From Clostridia bacterium (lineage in GTDB: Bacteria; Bacillota; Clostridia; Oscillospirales; Acutalibacteraceae), in NCBI GenBank assembly GCA_900755895.1, contig CAAEIG010000139.1:1-6614 (forward strand): a stretch of DNA of 6,614 nucleotides, read 5' to 3'. Position 1 is the stretch's first letter. Each line of letters begins with the position of its first letter. A model generated the notes under the pieces. It saw only the letters and a program-made list of their open reading frames with translations, made no database searches and had not been told where the DNA came from. Shown piece after piece: positions 1 through 6,101 of the stretch. Both the position numbers and the translations under genes were made by a program.

Positions 1-8
1 GGTCGTCC

Positions 9-28
9 CGCGGAGCGCGTTTCTTTTT
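9..28 (+). terminator. Possible terminator for a convergent gene to the left
   Basis: CGCG (9-12), a GAG loop, and CGCG (16-19) form a short GC stem followed on the plus strand by TTTCTTTTT (20-28), which overlaps the stop codon of the regulator. This would end a plus-strand transcript entering from the left edge. The stem is only 4 bp, and the gene it would serve is outside the window. Confidence 0.3.
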
Positions 29-1133
29 ATTCAACTGTCCGAATGGAAGTTCCAATGTAAATCTTGGGCTTCAGCACACAGGTGTAGTTTTTGTCCTCGC
101 AGTCCTTGCGCTGGATCATGGTCATAAGCCGGGTGGCCACCAGAGCGCCGATTTTCCGTCCCTGATGGACCGAGCAGGTGATCCGCTCCTTCTCCCAGTC
201 CTTTCCCGAGTAGTCGAAACAGACCAGGGAGCAGTCCTCCGGCACGCGCTTCCCCTGCAACTCCAGCACCTGGCGCACCAGGCGGTAAATCATGTAATTG
301 CAGCAGACGATGGCGGTGTATTTGGGGAGCCCCTTCAGAAAGCGGTCGATGGAACGGGCAAACCGCTGATCATGGGCCTCGTCGGACACGCACCACTTGA
401 TATAGTCGTCCTGGAACTCCACCCCGCGCTTCAGCATGGCGGCGGCCGTCCCCTGGAACTTCTCGATGCTCTGGTAGTTGTCATACACGAAGATCCCCGC
501 GATCTGGCGGTGCCCCGCCTGGATCAGCAGTCCGACCAGCTGATCGGCGCACTCCTTATCGTTGACGATGACCCAGGGGTAGCGGAGATTTTTATAGTAG
601 TTGTTGTAAAAAATGACGGGGATGCGCCGGCGGTAAATCTCGCGGTAGCAGTCCAGATTGGGGTTGAGCATGCTGGCCTTGACGCCGTCCACAATAAAGC
701 CCTGAAAATTTTGATGGACCACTGTCTGCAGGCAACGCCGCTCATTGGCAAACTTGTTGTCGGTAAAAAAGACCCGGAGGTCCACCTGCCCGGCGGGCAG
801 CACGCTTTTGATCCCCTCCAGCAGTTCGGAGTTTGCGTCGGTATCCTGGCCCTGCAGGATCAAACCGATCTTCAGGGGCGCCGATCCGGTTCCCAGCTCC
901 CGGGAGAGGGCCACTTCTTTGTTGACGTACGTCCCGCTCCCCTTTACTTTCTGGATCACACCCTCCTGGGCCAGCTGGTCCAGCGCGGAGCGCACGGTCT
1001 CGCGGCTCATATTCAGCCGCCTGCACAGAGCGTTTTCCGAGGGGAGCTTCAGGTTCCCGGAAAACTTCATCTCATCAATGTAGGCCGTGAGCCACTGATA
1101 GACCTGCTCCGTTTTTTTGCCCGCTCCCGCCAA
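27..1133 (-). CDS. GntR-family transcriptional regulator with LacI-like ligand-binding domain (AraR-type architecture)
   Basis: A 368-residue DNA-binding regulator that probably controls the transporter-sulfatase operon it ends. Residues about 8-72 form a GntR winged helix: LPSEN (30-34), the recognition-helix region NMSRETVRSAL (41-51), EGVI (57-60) and the wing GSGTYV (65-70). Residues about 87-368 resemble a periplasmic-binding-protein/LacI sugar-sensing fold, with IGLILQG at its start, a GFIVDG-type strand, IPVIFYNNYY, VNDKECADQLVGLLIQAGH and a late LVCFDYS strand. I chose a TTG start at 1131-1133 because it sits 5 nt after GGAGAGGG. The frame stays open upstream to 1253, but that extension lies inside the sulfatase gene and has low-complexity Arg/Ser/Pro content. 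The gene follows the sulfatase by 13 nt, which suggests co-transcription and autoregulation. The effector is unknown; family members of this shape often bind sugars. Confidence is high for the family and moderate for the start. Confidence 0.93.
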   Translation of the reverse strand: MAGAGKKTEQVYQWLTAYIDEMKFSGNLKLPSENALCRRLNMSRETVRSALDQLAQEGVIQKVKGSGTYVNKEVALSRELGTGSAPLKIGLILQGQDTDANSELLEGIKSVLPAGQVDLRVFFTDNKFANERRCLQTVVHQNFQGFIVDGVKASMLNPNLDCYREIYRRRIPVIFYNNYYKNLRYPWVIVNDKECADQLVGLLIQAGHRQIAGIFVYDNYQSIEKFQGTAAAMLKRGVEFQDDYIKWCVSDEAHDQRFARSIDRFLKGLPKYTAIVCCNYMIYRLVRQVLELQGKRVPEDCSLVCFDYSGKDWEKERITCSVHQGRKIGALVATRLMTMIQRKDCEDKNYTCVLKPKIYIGTSIRTVE

Positions 1134-1138
1134 ACAAA

Positions 1139-1146
1139 CCCTCTCC
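1139..1146 (-). promoter_or_regulatory. Ribosome binding site for the GntR regulator
   Basis: On the minus strand this reads GGAGAGGG, followed by 5 nt and then TTG. It decides the start of the regulator, because no ATG or GTG with comparable spacing precedes the winged-helix domain. The stop codon of the sulfatase (1147-1149) directly adjoins the site, so translational coupling is likely. Confidence 0.7.
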
Positions 1147-2499
1147 TCAATCGACGATCGTGGGGCGCGTTCCCTCGGCCTTCTCGATCCAGTCCAGCAG
1201 CCGGGCGCGCATGTCCTGCTTGACCGCGCCATAGGCCGGGTCTGCCACCACATTGTTCAGCTGCCAGGGGTCTGCCTTCAGATCGTAGAGGAAGTCGTCG
1301 GCATACAGGTCCGAAGCGGCGGCCTCGCCTCCGTTGACGCCGGGGGCGTAGACGGAGTAGAGGTAGTCCGCGGTGCGGACACAGCGGCCCACCCGGCTCT
1401 CCGAGATCTGGGCGAACACCTGGTTGGGTCTATTATGGTCCTTTTTCTCCACCACGTCAAGCAGATCCTCCCCGATCATAGCGTCTCCCACGTCCACGCC
1501 GGCCAGGGCCAGGATGGTCTTGGGAAGGCTCTCGGTGGAGACCAGCTCCTCCACCGCGATGCCGCCCTTGTAGGGGCCGCCTGCAATGACCAGGGGCACA
1601 TGGAGGGCCCCGTCATGGCAGGTTCGCTTGTAATCGTCGTAGCCGTTGAGGTGGTTGTCCGTGTTCCGGGTCTTGAAGTGGGAGCCGTGGTCGGAGGCAA
1701 AGATAATGACGGTGTTGCCGTACAGCCCCTCCTGTTTCAGGCGGTCCACCAGCCGTCCCAGGTTTTCGTCCAGACTGGCGCACTGTCCCAGATAGTCGGG
1801 GTACTCCTCGGCGGCGTTGCCCTTGAGCACCTCCAGGTCGTGGGGCAGGACAAAGTTCTTGTACTTCTCCTTGGAGCCGATGGGACCCTCGTAGTGGTTA
1901 TGGTCATTCTGGTGATGGGGCTCGATCTGGGAAATGGTCATAAAGAAGGGCTTTTTCCCGTCGTAGGCGTCGAAGAACTCCAGGGCCAGATCGGTGATGC
2001 AGTCGGGGCGGTAGCCCTTGAAATCAATGCGGTTGTTGTTTTCGTCAAATACGAACCCGTCATAGCCGTGGGAGGTGAACTCCAGCACGTCGACGGCCCG
2101 CCAAAAGCCCGTGTAGCCGCCCCGCAGCTCCCTGGGAATGGCGGTGATGGTGTGGTCGATGGTGGGCGGCTTCTCCAGTTCGCCGTCGCTGGCCAGGTGC
2201 CACTTGCCGATATAGGCGGTCTCATAGCCCGCATCTTCGATGTAGTTGGCCAGCGTCTTGATATTGCCGGGCAGCATGATGTTGTTGCGGAAGCAGCCCG
2301 TCTCAGTGGGATATTTGCCGGTCTGGAACAGGGCGCGGCAGGGGCCGCACACCGGCTGGGGGGAAAACGCGTTGTCAAACTTTACGCCCTCCTGGGCCAG
2401 CTGGTCCAGATTGGGGGTGATATTCAGCGGCTGACCGAAACAGCCGCAGGTGTCCCAGCGCTGCTGGTCGGTGAAATAGAATACGATGTTATAGGGCAT
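1147..2499 (-). CDS. Type I sulfatase (formylglycine-dependent, alkaline-phosphatase superfamily), cytoplasmic
   Basis: A 450-residue sulfatase predicted to hydrolyse a sulfate ester; substrate unknown. The N-terminus MPYNIVFYFTDQQRWDTCG gives the first metal ligands (D11, Q12). The nucleophile motif is C51-G-P-C-R55, followed by ALFQTGKYPTETG; Cys51 should be oxidised to formylglycine by a maturase not encoded here. Other expected active-site residues are K99 and H101 in IGKWHLA, H195/H196 in IEPHH, D270 and H271 in FASDHGSH, and K291 before HDGALHVPLVI. The C-terminal part (DLYADDFLYDLKADPWQLNN) is typical of the family. There is no signal peptide, so the enzyme acts in the cytoplasm on an imported substrate. 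The ATG at 2497-2499 was chosen because GGAGG lies 8 nt upstream and overlaps the tctA stop region. An upstream extension to 2586 would run into tctA. The fourth motif position is Cys rather than the usual Ser/Ala/Thr. A phosphonate monoesterase or other phosphatase-superfamily activity cannot be excluded. Confidence 0.93.
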   Translation of the reverse strand: MPYNIVFYFTDQQRWDTCGCFGQPLNITPNLDQLAQEGVKFDNAFSPQPVCGPCRALFQTGKYPTETGCFRNNIMLPGNIKTLANYIEDAGYETAYIGKWHLASDGELEKPPTIDHTITAIPRELRGGYTGFWRAVDVLEFTSHGYDGFVFDENNNRIDFKGYRPDCITDLALEFFDAYDGKKPFFMTISQIEPHHQNDHNHYEGPIGSKEKYKNFVLPHDLEVLKGNAAEEYPDYLGQCASLDENLGRLVDRLKQEGLYGNTVIIFASDHGSHFKTRNTDNHLNGYDDYKRTCHDGALHVPLVIAGGPYKGGIAVEELVSTESLPKTILALAGVDVGDAMIGEDLLDVVEKKDHNRPNQVFAQISESRVGRCVRTADYLYSVYAPGVNGGEAAASDLYADDFLYDLKADPWQLNNVVADPAYGAVKQDMRARLLDWIEKAEGTRPTIVD

Positions 2500-2512
2500 T
2501 CCAAAGTCCTCC

Positions 2513-4018
2513 TCATTCAGCATGGGCCGCTTTTTCGGCCTGACGGTCCTTGATTTTTCCACGGATGATGGCAGCCAGGGCCACAATGATCAGCACCACA
2601 AAGATCTTGCAGTAGATGCTGCTGAAGAAGATGCTGGGGTCCCCGTCGGAGACCAGCAGAGCCCGGCGGAAGTTGGTCTCGGTCATCTTGCCCAGCACCA
2701 GGCCCAGCAGGATGGGGACGGGAGGCAGGTCGATCTTGCGCAGAATCCAGGCCAGGACGGTAAAGACCAGGGCCACTCCCACGTCAAAGTAATTCTCATT
2801 GACCGAATAGGCGCCGGCAAAGCAGAAGATGACGATGATGGGGGTCAGAATCTCCTCCGGAATGGAGACGACCTTTGCAAAGAAGGGGGTCAGAAGCTGT
2901 CCCTGAATCTGCATAAAGATATTGATGACGATCAGGCCGATCATGATGGCGTACATAATGTCGCCCTGGGTGGTAAACAGGCTCAGGCCGGGATTCAGGC
3001 CGTTGATCATCAGGGCGGAGAGCATGATGGCCACTGTGCCGTCTCCGGGGATGCCCAAGGTCAGCAGGGGGATCAGGGTGGCGCCGGTGACCGCGTTGTT
3101 GGCCGACTCGGCGGCGGCAATGCCCTCTACCGAGCCGTGGCCGTATTCCTCCGGGTGCTTGGACATGTTTTTGGCGGTATTGTAGCTGAACCAGGAGGCC
3201 TCAGAGGCCCCGGTGCCCGGGATGATGCCCACCATCACGCCGATGAAAGAGGATATCAGGGTGGGGAGGAACATCCGCTTATACTCGTCCTTGGTGATCC
3301 GGCCGTCGTCCTTCAGTTTGGAGGTGTCCATATTCTGCGCCTTTGCCCGGGATTCAGCCTTGCTCAGAATTTCCACCAGAGCAAAGAGGCCGATCAGACA
3401 CACGGCCAGGTCCAGCCCCAGATACAGCCTGTTGCTGCCAAAGGTGAAGCGGTCGTAGCCGGTCATGGGGTCAGAGCCCACGCAGGCGATCAGCAGGCCC
3501 AGACAGGCGGAGATGATGCCCCGCACCAGGCTCTTGCCAGAGACGCCGGCAATGATGGTCAGGCCGAAGAGGCAGACCATAAAATATTCGGCTGTGCCCA
3601 GCTGCGCGGCGATCTTGGCCACTTGGGGCCCCAGGAACAGCAGCGCCAGAGCAGAGAAGATTCCACCGAATGTGGAGGCCTCCAGGGCGATTTTCAAGGC
3701 CGCCTTGGTGCGCCCCTTCTGGGAGAGGGGATAGCCGTCCAGCATGGTGGCGGCGGCGCGGGGGGTGCCGGGCGTGTTGATCAAAATGGCCGAGACGCTG
3801 CCGCCGTATCCGCCGGCGCAGTAGATGCCCAGCAGGAACATCATGCCGGGAATGGCGGACATGGTGTATGTAACAGGCAGGAACAGGGTGACGCACAGGA
3901 TGACTGTCAAGCCGGGAATCGCGGAAAAAATCGCTCCGATAAAGACCCCCAGGTTGATCCAGATAATATTTTCCAGGGTAAAGAGCAGTCCCATTGCCGG
4001 GCCGACATATTCCATCAT
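2513..4018 (-). CDS. tctA: Tripartite tricarboxylate transporter large membrane subunit, TctA family
   Basis: A 501-residue, highly hydrophobic inner-membrane protein, the usual TctA length of about 500. It forms the transport channel of a TTT importer with the 4034-4552 subunit and is fed by the 4655-5692 lipoprotein. Diagnostic segments are IPGLTVILCVTLFLPVT (34-50), YGGS (71-74), INTPGTP (80-86), DGYP..KG (94-102) and a second, symmetry-related IPGTGASEA (266-274) followed by AAAESANNAVTGATLIPLLTLGIPGD. The two matching loops reflect the internal duplication of the family and are thought to line the substrate path. The C-terminal tail (KIKDRQAEKAAHAE) is cytosolic and charged. Start: ATG at 4016-4018 with GGAGGT 9 nt upstream; the next codon is also ATG. 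It follows tctB by 15 nt and is followed 13 nt later by the sulfatase. TTT systems usually carry carboxylates and use an ion gradient; the actual substrate here is not visible in the sequence. Confidence 0.96.
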   Translation of the reverse strand: MMEYVGPAMGLLFTLENIIWINLGVFIGAIFSAIPGLTVILCVTLFLPVTYTMSAIPGMMFLLGIYCAGGYGGSVSAILINTPGTPRAAATMLDGYPLSQKGRTKAALKIALEASTFGGIFSALALLFLGPQVAKIAAQLGTAEYFMVCLFGLTIIAGVSGKSLVRGIISACLGLLIACVGSDPMTGYDRFTFGSNRLYLGLDLAVCLIGLFALVEILSKAESRAKAQNMDTSKLKDDGRITKDEYKRMFLPTLISSFIGVMVGIIPGTGASEASWFSYNTAKNMSKHPEEYGHGSVEGIAAAESANNAVTGATLIPLLTLGIPGDGTVAIMLSALMINGLNPGLSLFTTQGDIMYAIMIGLIVINIFMQIQGQLLTPFFAKVVSIPEEILTPIIVIFCFAGAYSVNENYFDVGVALVFTVLAWILRKIDLPPVPILLGLVLGKMTETNFRRALLVSDGDPSIFFSSIYCKIFVVLIIVALAAIIRGKIKDRQAEKAAHAE

Positions 4019-4033
4019 ATTTCCGCCACCTCC

Positions 4034-4552
4034 TTAAAATTCCACGCCCAGGCCAAACCGGAACGCAACCCAGATGATCACGGCGATCCCGAGGGTAATG
4101 GCATAATAGCTGGGCTTCTTACAGCGGAAGTAGATCAAAAAGCCAAGGCAGCAGAAGATGCTCCCCACCACAAACAGATCTGTGACGATGCACAGGAAAA
4201 AGGAGATCAGCAGTATGATAAAAATGACCAGCGCCTTGACCTCGGTATTGAGGTTGATGACCTTCCACTCAATGGGTTTTTTGGTGATGATTTTATAGAC
4301 GTCTTTGAGGACAAGTCCTGCGCAGCACAGCATCATGACCGCCATCAGCAGGGTGGGGAAGGAACGCCCGTTGATGGCGTCCCCCTCGGAAATTGGAACC
4401 TGCTGAGGCATGACGGCCAGGATGAACAGTGCAAACAAAAAGAATACCACGCCCGCCGTGATGTTCACGGGGATTCGGAGCTCTTTTGTCTGAAGCTTTT
4501 CCCCCAAAGTATCCAGACGCGCGTAAAACCGATCCAAGAAGTTCTCTTTCAT
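4034..4552 (-). CDS. tctB: Tripartite tricarboxylate transporter small membrane subunit, TctB family
   Basis: A 172-residue integral membrane protein, the partner of TctA in the importer. After a charged, cytosolic N-terminal segment (residues 1-28) there are hydrophobic stretches at about 29-48, 66-82, 106-122, 126-142 and 149-168. The short GRSFP motif (62-66) ahead of the second stretch is typical of TctB. Sequence conservation in this family is low, so the call rests on topology, size, this motif and its position between tctC and tctA. I chose ATG at 4550-4552 because GGAGGT lies 10 nt upstream. In-frame ATGs at 4559-4561 and 4568-4570 abut or overlap that site, and an extension to 4630 would start inside a terminator-like hairpin. 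The gene is separated from tctC by about 100 nt holding that hairpin, and from tctA by 15 nt. Confidence 0.9.
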   Translation of the reverse strand: MKENFLDRFYARLDTLGEKLQTKELRIPVNITAGVVFFLFALFILAVMPQQVPISEGDAINGRSFPTLLMAVMMLCCAGLVLKDVYKIITKKPIEWKVINLNTEVKALVIFIILLISFFLCIVTDLFVVGSIFCCLGFLIYFRCKKPSYYAITLGIAVIIWVAFRFGLGVEF

Positions 4553-4562
4553 GGTTGGCATG

Positions 4563-4568
4563 ACCTCC
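4563..4568 (-). promoter_or_regulatory. Ribosome binding site for tctB
   Basis: The minus strand reads GGAGGT, followed by 10 nt and ATG at 4552. Its position overrules the longer reading frame that begins at 4630. The spacing is slightly long but still functional for a strong Shine-Dalgarno sequence. Confidence 0.6.
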
Positions 4569-4597
4569 ATAAACACAAATATGACACAGACAGGGAT

Positions 4598-4642
4598 AAA
4601 AAGGGAGGAATGGGCGGACTTAAATCCCATCCCATTCCTCCC
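4598..4642 (-). terminator. Intrinsic terminator-like hairpin between tctC and tctB
   Basis: On the minus strand GGGAGGAATGGG (4631-4642) pairs perfectly over 12 bp with CCCATTCCTCCC (4603-4614) around a 16-nt loop. The stem is followed directly by TTTTT (4598-4602) and then ATCCC. It lies 12 nt after the tctC stop codon. It probably ends most transcripts after the binding-protein gene while some polymerases read through to tctB-tctA-sulfatase-regulator. It may also protect the 3' end of the tctC message. Both roles would give more binding protein than membrane subunits, a common need in binding-protein-dependent importers. Confidence 0.8.
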
Positions 4643-4654
4643 TATGTTTCGGGA

Positions 4655-5692
4655 TCAGCCGACTACGATATCCTTGTACTCGTTGACGATGTTCTTTACG
4701 TTCTCCACGTGGGCATCTACATCCTCCTGAGTCATGGGGTCTACCTCCAGCAGCATGGTGTCCTGGAGCCAGGAGACCATCTCCTCATCCGCCAGAATAG
4801 CGTCGTACAGCTCTTTCAGCTCCGTGACCGCGGCCTCGTCGGTGCCGGCCCGGGCCATGATGAAGCAGCGGTTGCGGAAGTAGGGATAACCCTTCTCGCC
4901 TACGCCTTCCACGCCGGCGAAGGGACCGTTCTCGATGGCCTTCTCATCAAAGGCGCACACCACGGTGACGCCGCCCTGCTGGTAGTTCTCCAGGATCTGA
5001 GACTGATGGGAGACGGCAAACTGGGTCTCGCCTCTGGCTACCGCCTGAGCAGCCTCGGCAGCAGACTGATAGGGGACCAGCTTCAGGTCCGCGTCCATGG
5101 AGCCGAACAGAGCCGCGGCCAGGAACGCCTCGGAGCCGACCGCTCCGTTGACGGCCACGCTGACCGAGTTGCCCGCATCCACATAGGCCTCCAGGTCGTC
5201 CAGCGTGTTGATGTTCAGCTCGGCATCCGCGGAGAGAACAAAGATGGAGGAGTACAGATTCTCCACAAAGACAAAATCGTCCTCGGTAAACTGCATTTTC
5301 GAGGGGTCAATGGTGGAGGTGATGGACAGCAGACCCTCGCCCACAAAGACCAGCTCGGGATCATTGGCCTCTGTGTCCAGGACCCATGTGTTGACGGTGG
5401 CGGCGTCGCCGGCAATGGCCTCGGCCACCAGAGAAATGGAGTCGGAGTAAGTGGGGGACAGGGTGGCGGCCTTTTGGCTCACCATGGCGGCTACGCCGGA
5501 GGGGGCCCAGGGGCAGGTCACCTTCCAGCTGTTGCTGATTGCAGAAGCACCCCCTCCACCGGTGGAACTGGCATCTCCGCCGCTGGATGCAGAACTGCCT
5601 CCTCCGCTGCTGGTGGCGCCGTTTCCGCAGCCGGCCAGAAGCCCAATCGTCATGGCGCATGCAAGAGACATGCTAAGGAAACGCTTTTTCAT
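4655..5692 (-). CDS. tctC: Tripartite tricarboxylate transporter substrate-binding lipoprotein, TctC/Bug family
   Basis: A 345-residue extracytoplasmic binding protein that should capture the substrate and hand it to TctAB. Residues 1-21 form a lipoprotein signal peptide (MKKRF, a hydrophobic core, then LLAG) with lipobox Cys22, so the mature protein is membrane-anchored. Residues 23-55 are a Gly/Ser/Ala-rich flexible linker common in Clostridia. The binding domain begins at WKVTCPWAPSG (56-66), the counterpart of the first ligand loop of Bug proteins. Later segments such as NGAVGSEAFLAAALFGS, LVPYQSAAEAAQAVARGETQFAVSH and the C-terminal helices fit the family. The usual Asp a few residues after the P-G-G loop appears replaced (A68-A69-M70), which may reflect an unusual ligand. 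Start: ATG at 5690-5692 with GGAGAGGG 5 nt upstream. It is the first gene of the operon and is followed by a terminator-like hairpin. Confidence 0.92.
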   Translation of the reverse strand: MKKRFLSMSLACAMTIGLLAGCGNGATSSGGGSSASSGGDASSTGGGGASAISNSWKVTCPWAPSGVAAMVSQKAATLSPTYSDSISLVAEAIAGDAATVNTWVLDTEANDPELVFVGEGLLSITSTIDPSKMQFTEDDFVFVENLYSSIFVLSADAELNINTLDDLEAYVDAGNSVSVAVNGAVGSEAFLAAALFGSMDADLKLVPYQSAAEAAQAVARGETQFAVSHQSQILENYQQGGVTVVCAFDEKAIENGPFAGVEGVGEKGYPYFRNRCFIMARAGTDEAAVTELKELYDAILADEEMVSWLQDTMLLEVDPMTQEDVDAHVENVKNIVNEYKDIVVG

Positions 5693-5762
5693 TTTTTCCC
5701 TCTCCTTTTTTATAAAATTTATGCTTTCCGCATGTAAGGCACTACTTTCTTCCAGTGTGTGT

Positions 5763-5792
5763 ACTATATCATGGGAGCTTTTTGGGATGCAA
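5763..5792 (-). promoter_or_regulatory. Putative sigma-A promoter of the tctC-tctB-tctA-sulfatase-regulator operon
   Basis: Minus strand: -35 box TTGCAT (5787-5792), an 18-bp spacer, and -10 box TATAGT (5763-5768). The predicted start is near 5756, giving a leader of about 64 nt before tctC. An A/T block directly upstream (5797-5810, T-tract then A-tract) resembles an UP element. Both boxes differ from consensus, which suits a regulated promoter. No other clear promoter precedes tctC. Confidence 0.6.
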
Positions 5793-5817
5793 TAGATTTT
5801 TAAAAAAATACGATGAA

Positions 5818-5862
5818 GTTGTATGGAAATAATCCGATTTTAGAAATGTTGTATTTTAGAAA
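5818..5862. repeat. Short AT-rich direct repeats upstream of the operon promoter
   Basis: Two exact 10-bp copies of ATTTTAGAAA occur at 5837-5846 and 5853-5862, 16 bp apart. Two exact 7-bp copies of GTTGTAT occur at 5818-5824 and 5848-5854, 30 bp apart. They lie roughly 60-105 bp upstream of the predicted operon start, on the shoulder between two possible divergent promoters. They could be regulator binding sites, but low base complexity makes chance copies plausible. A related GATTTTAGAA occurs at 6521-6530. Confidence 0.35.
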
Positions 5863-5879
5863 GGTATTTTCTATATAAT
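5849..5879 (+). promoter_or_regulatory. Possible divergent plus-strand promoter
   Basis: A perfect TATAAT lies at 5874-5879. TTGTAT at 5849-5854 is 19 bp upstream of it, or 17 bp upstream of the overlapping TATATA at 5872-5877. Transcription would begin near 5886 and run into the structured region at 5992-6087. A second TATAAT at 5958-5963 has no recognisable -35 box but would start a transcript near 5970, closer to the structure. The AT richness of the stretch lowers confidence. Confidence 0.3.
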
Positions 5880-5991
5880 ATGCACAATTTATGTCTGTGA
5901 TTTTATACATACAAAACAGCACTGTCTTTCCCGGGATGAGCGCACCGCACAAAACCTTATAATTGCATCCATAGAGCACCCGGCTCAGGCA

Positions 5992-6087
5992 GTCGTTTGG
6001 GCGGTTTTTTCCGAATACTTCCCAAATGCCTGCTTCTCTGGAAGGAGTAACAGGTTCAGGAGACTGAATAAAAGCCGTCCAAACGGT
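5992..6087 (+). ncRNA. Candidate structured RNA or leader element (three-way junction)
   Basis: Positions 5992-6009 can pair with 6070-6087 over 18 consecutive bp, including four G-U wobbles (5992-6087, 5993-6086, 6001-6078, 6005-6074). Inside is a hairpin at 6029-6054: CCTG with CAGG, stacked on CTTC with GAAG, with a TCTG loop and a 6-nt bulge GAGTAA. Directly after it lies a hairpin at 6055-6068, TTCAG with CTGAA, closed by a GAGA tetraloop of the GNRA type. The wobbles would become A-C mismatches on the other strand, and the GNRA loop exists only on the plus strand, so a plus-strand RNA is favoured. I do not recognise it as a known riboswitch, RNase P, tmRNA, SRP or 6S RNA. A Shine-Dalgarno-like AGGGAG (6091-6096) and a GTG (6102) follow it, so it could be a cis-acting leader. 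Confidence 0.4.
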
Positions 6088-6101
6088 CGAAGGGAGCGGG
6101 C

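Noticed and set aside
165..1223. A 352-codon plus-strand open frame opposite the regulator.
   Set aside because: It has no recognisable domain, while the minus strand encodes an intact GntR winged helix and ligand domain.
1134..1253. N-terminal extension of the regulator by 40 codons to an ATG at 1253.
   Set aside because: It would overlap the sulfatase gene by about 107 bp, encodes low-complexity Arg/Ser/Pro sequence, and lacks the good ribosome site that the TTG at 1133 has.
1117..2553. A 478-codon plus-strand open frame opposite the sulfatase.
   Set aside because: It is an antisense shadow caused by the same codon bias; the sulfatase on the other strand has all its active-site motifs.
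4553..4630. N-terminal extension of tctB to 4630.
   Set aside because: The start would lie within the terminator-like stem-loop, and the GGAGGT at 4563-4568 points to the ATG at 4552.
2522..5737. A very long plus-strand open frame of 1071 codons opposite the three transporter genes.
   Set aside because: It is in codon register with all three minus-strand genes and stays open only because they avoid TTA, CTA and TCA codons. Its protein has His/Gln/Asp/Gly-rich composition and no domain logic; the minus-strand products are clear family members.
5992..6087. RNase P RNA, tmRNA, SRP RNA, 6S RNA, T-box or cobalamin riboswitch as the identity of the structured element.
   Set aside because: None of their conserved cores (for example GAGGAAAGTC of RNase P or AGGGTGGAACCGCG of T-boxes) is present.
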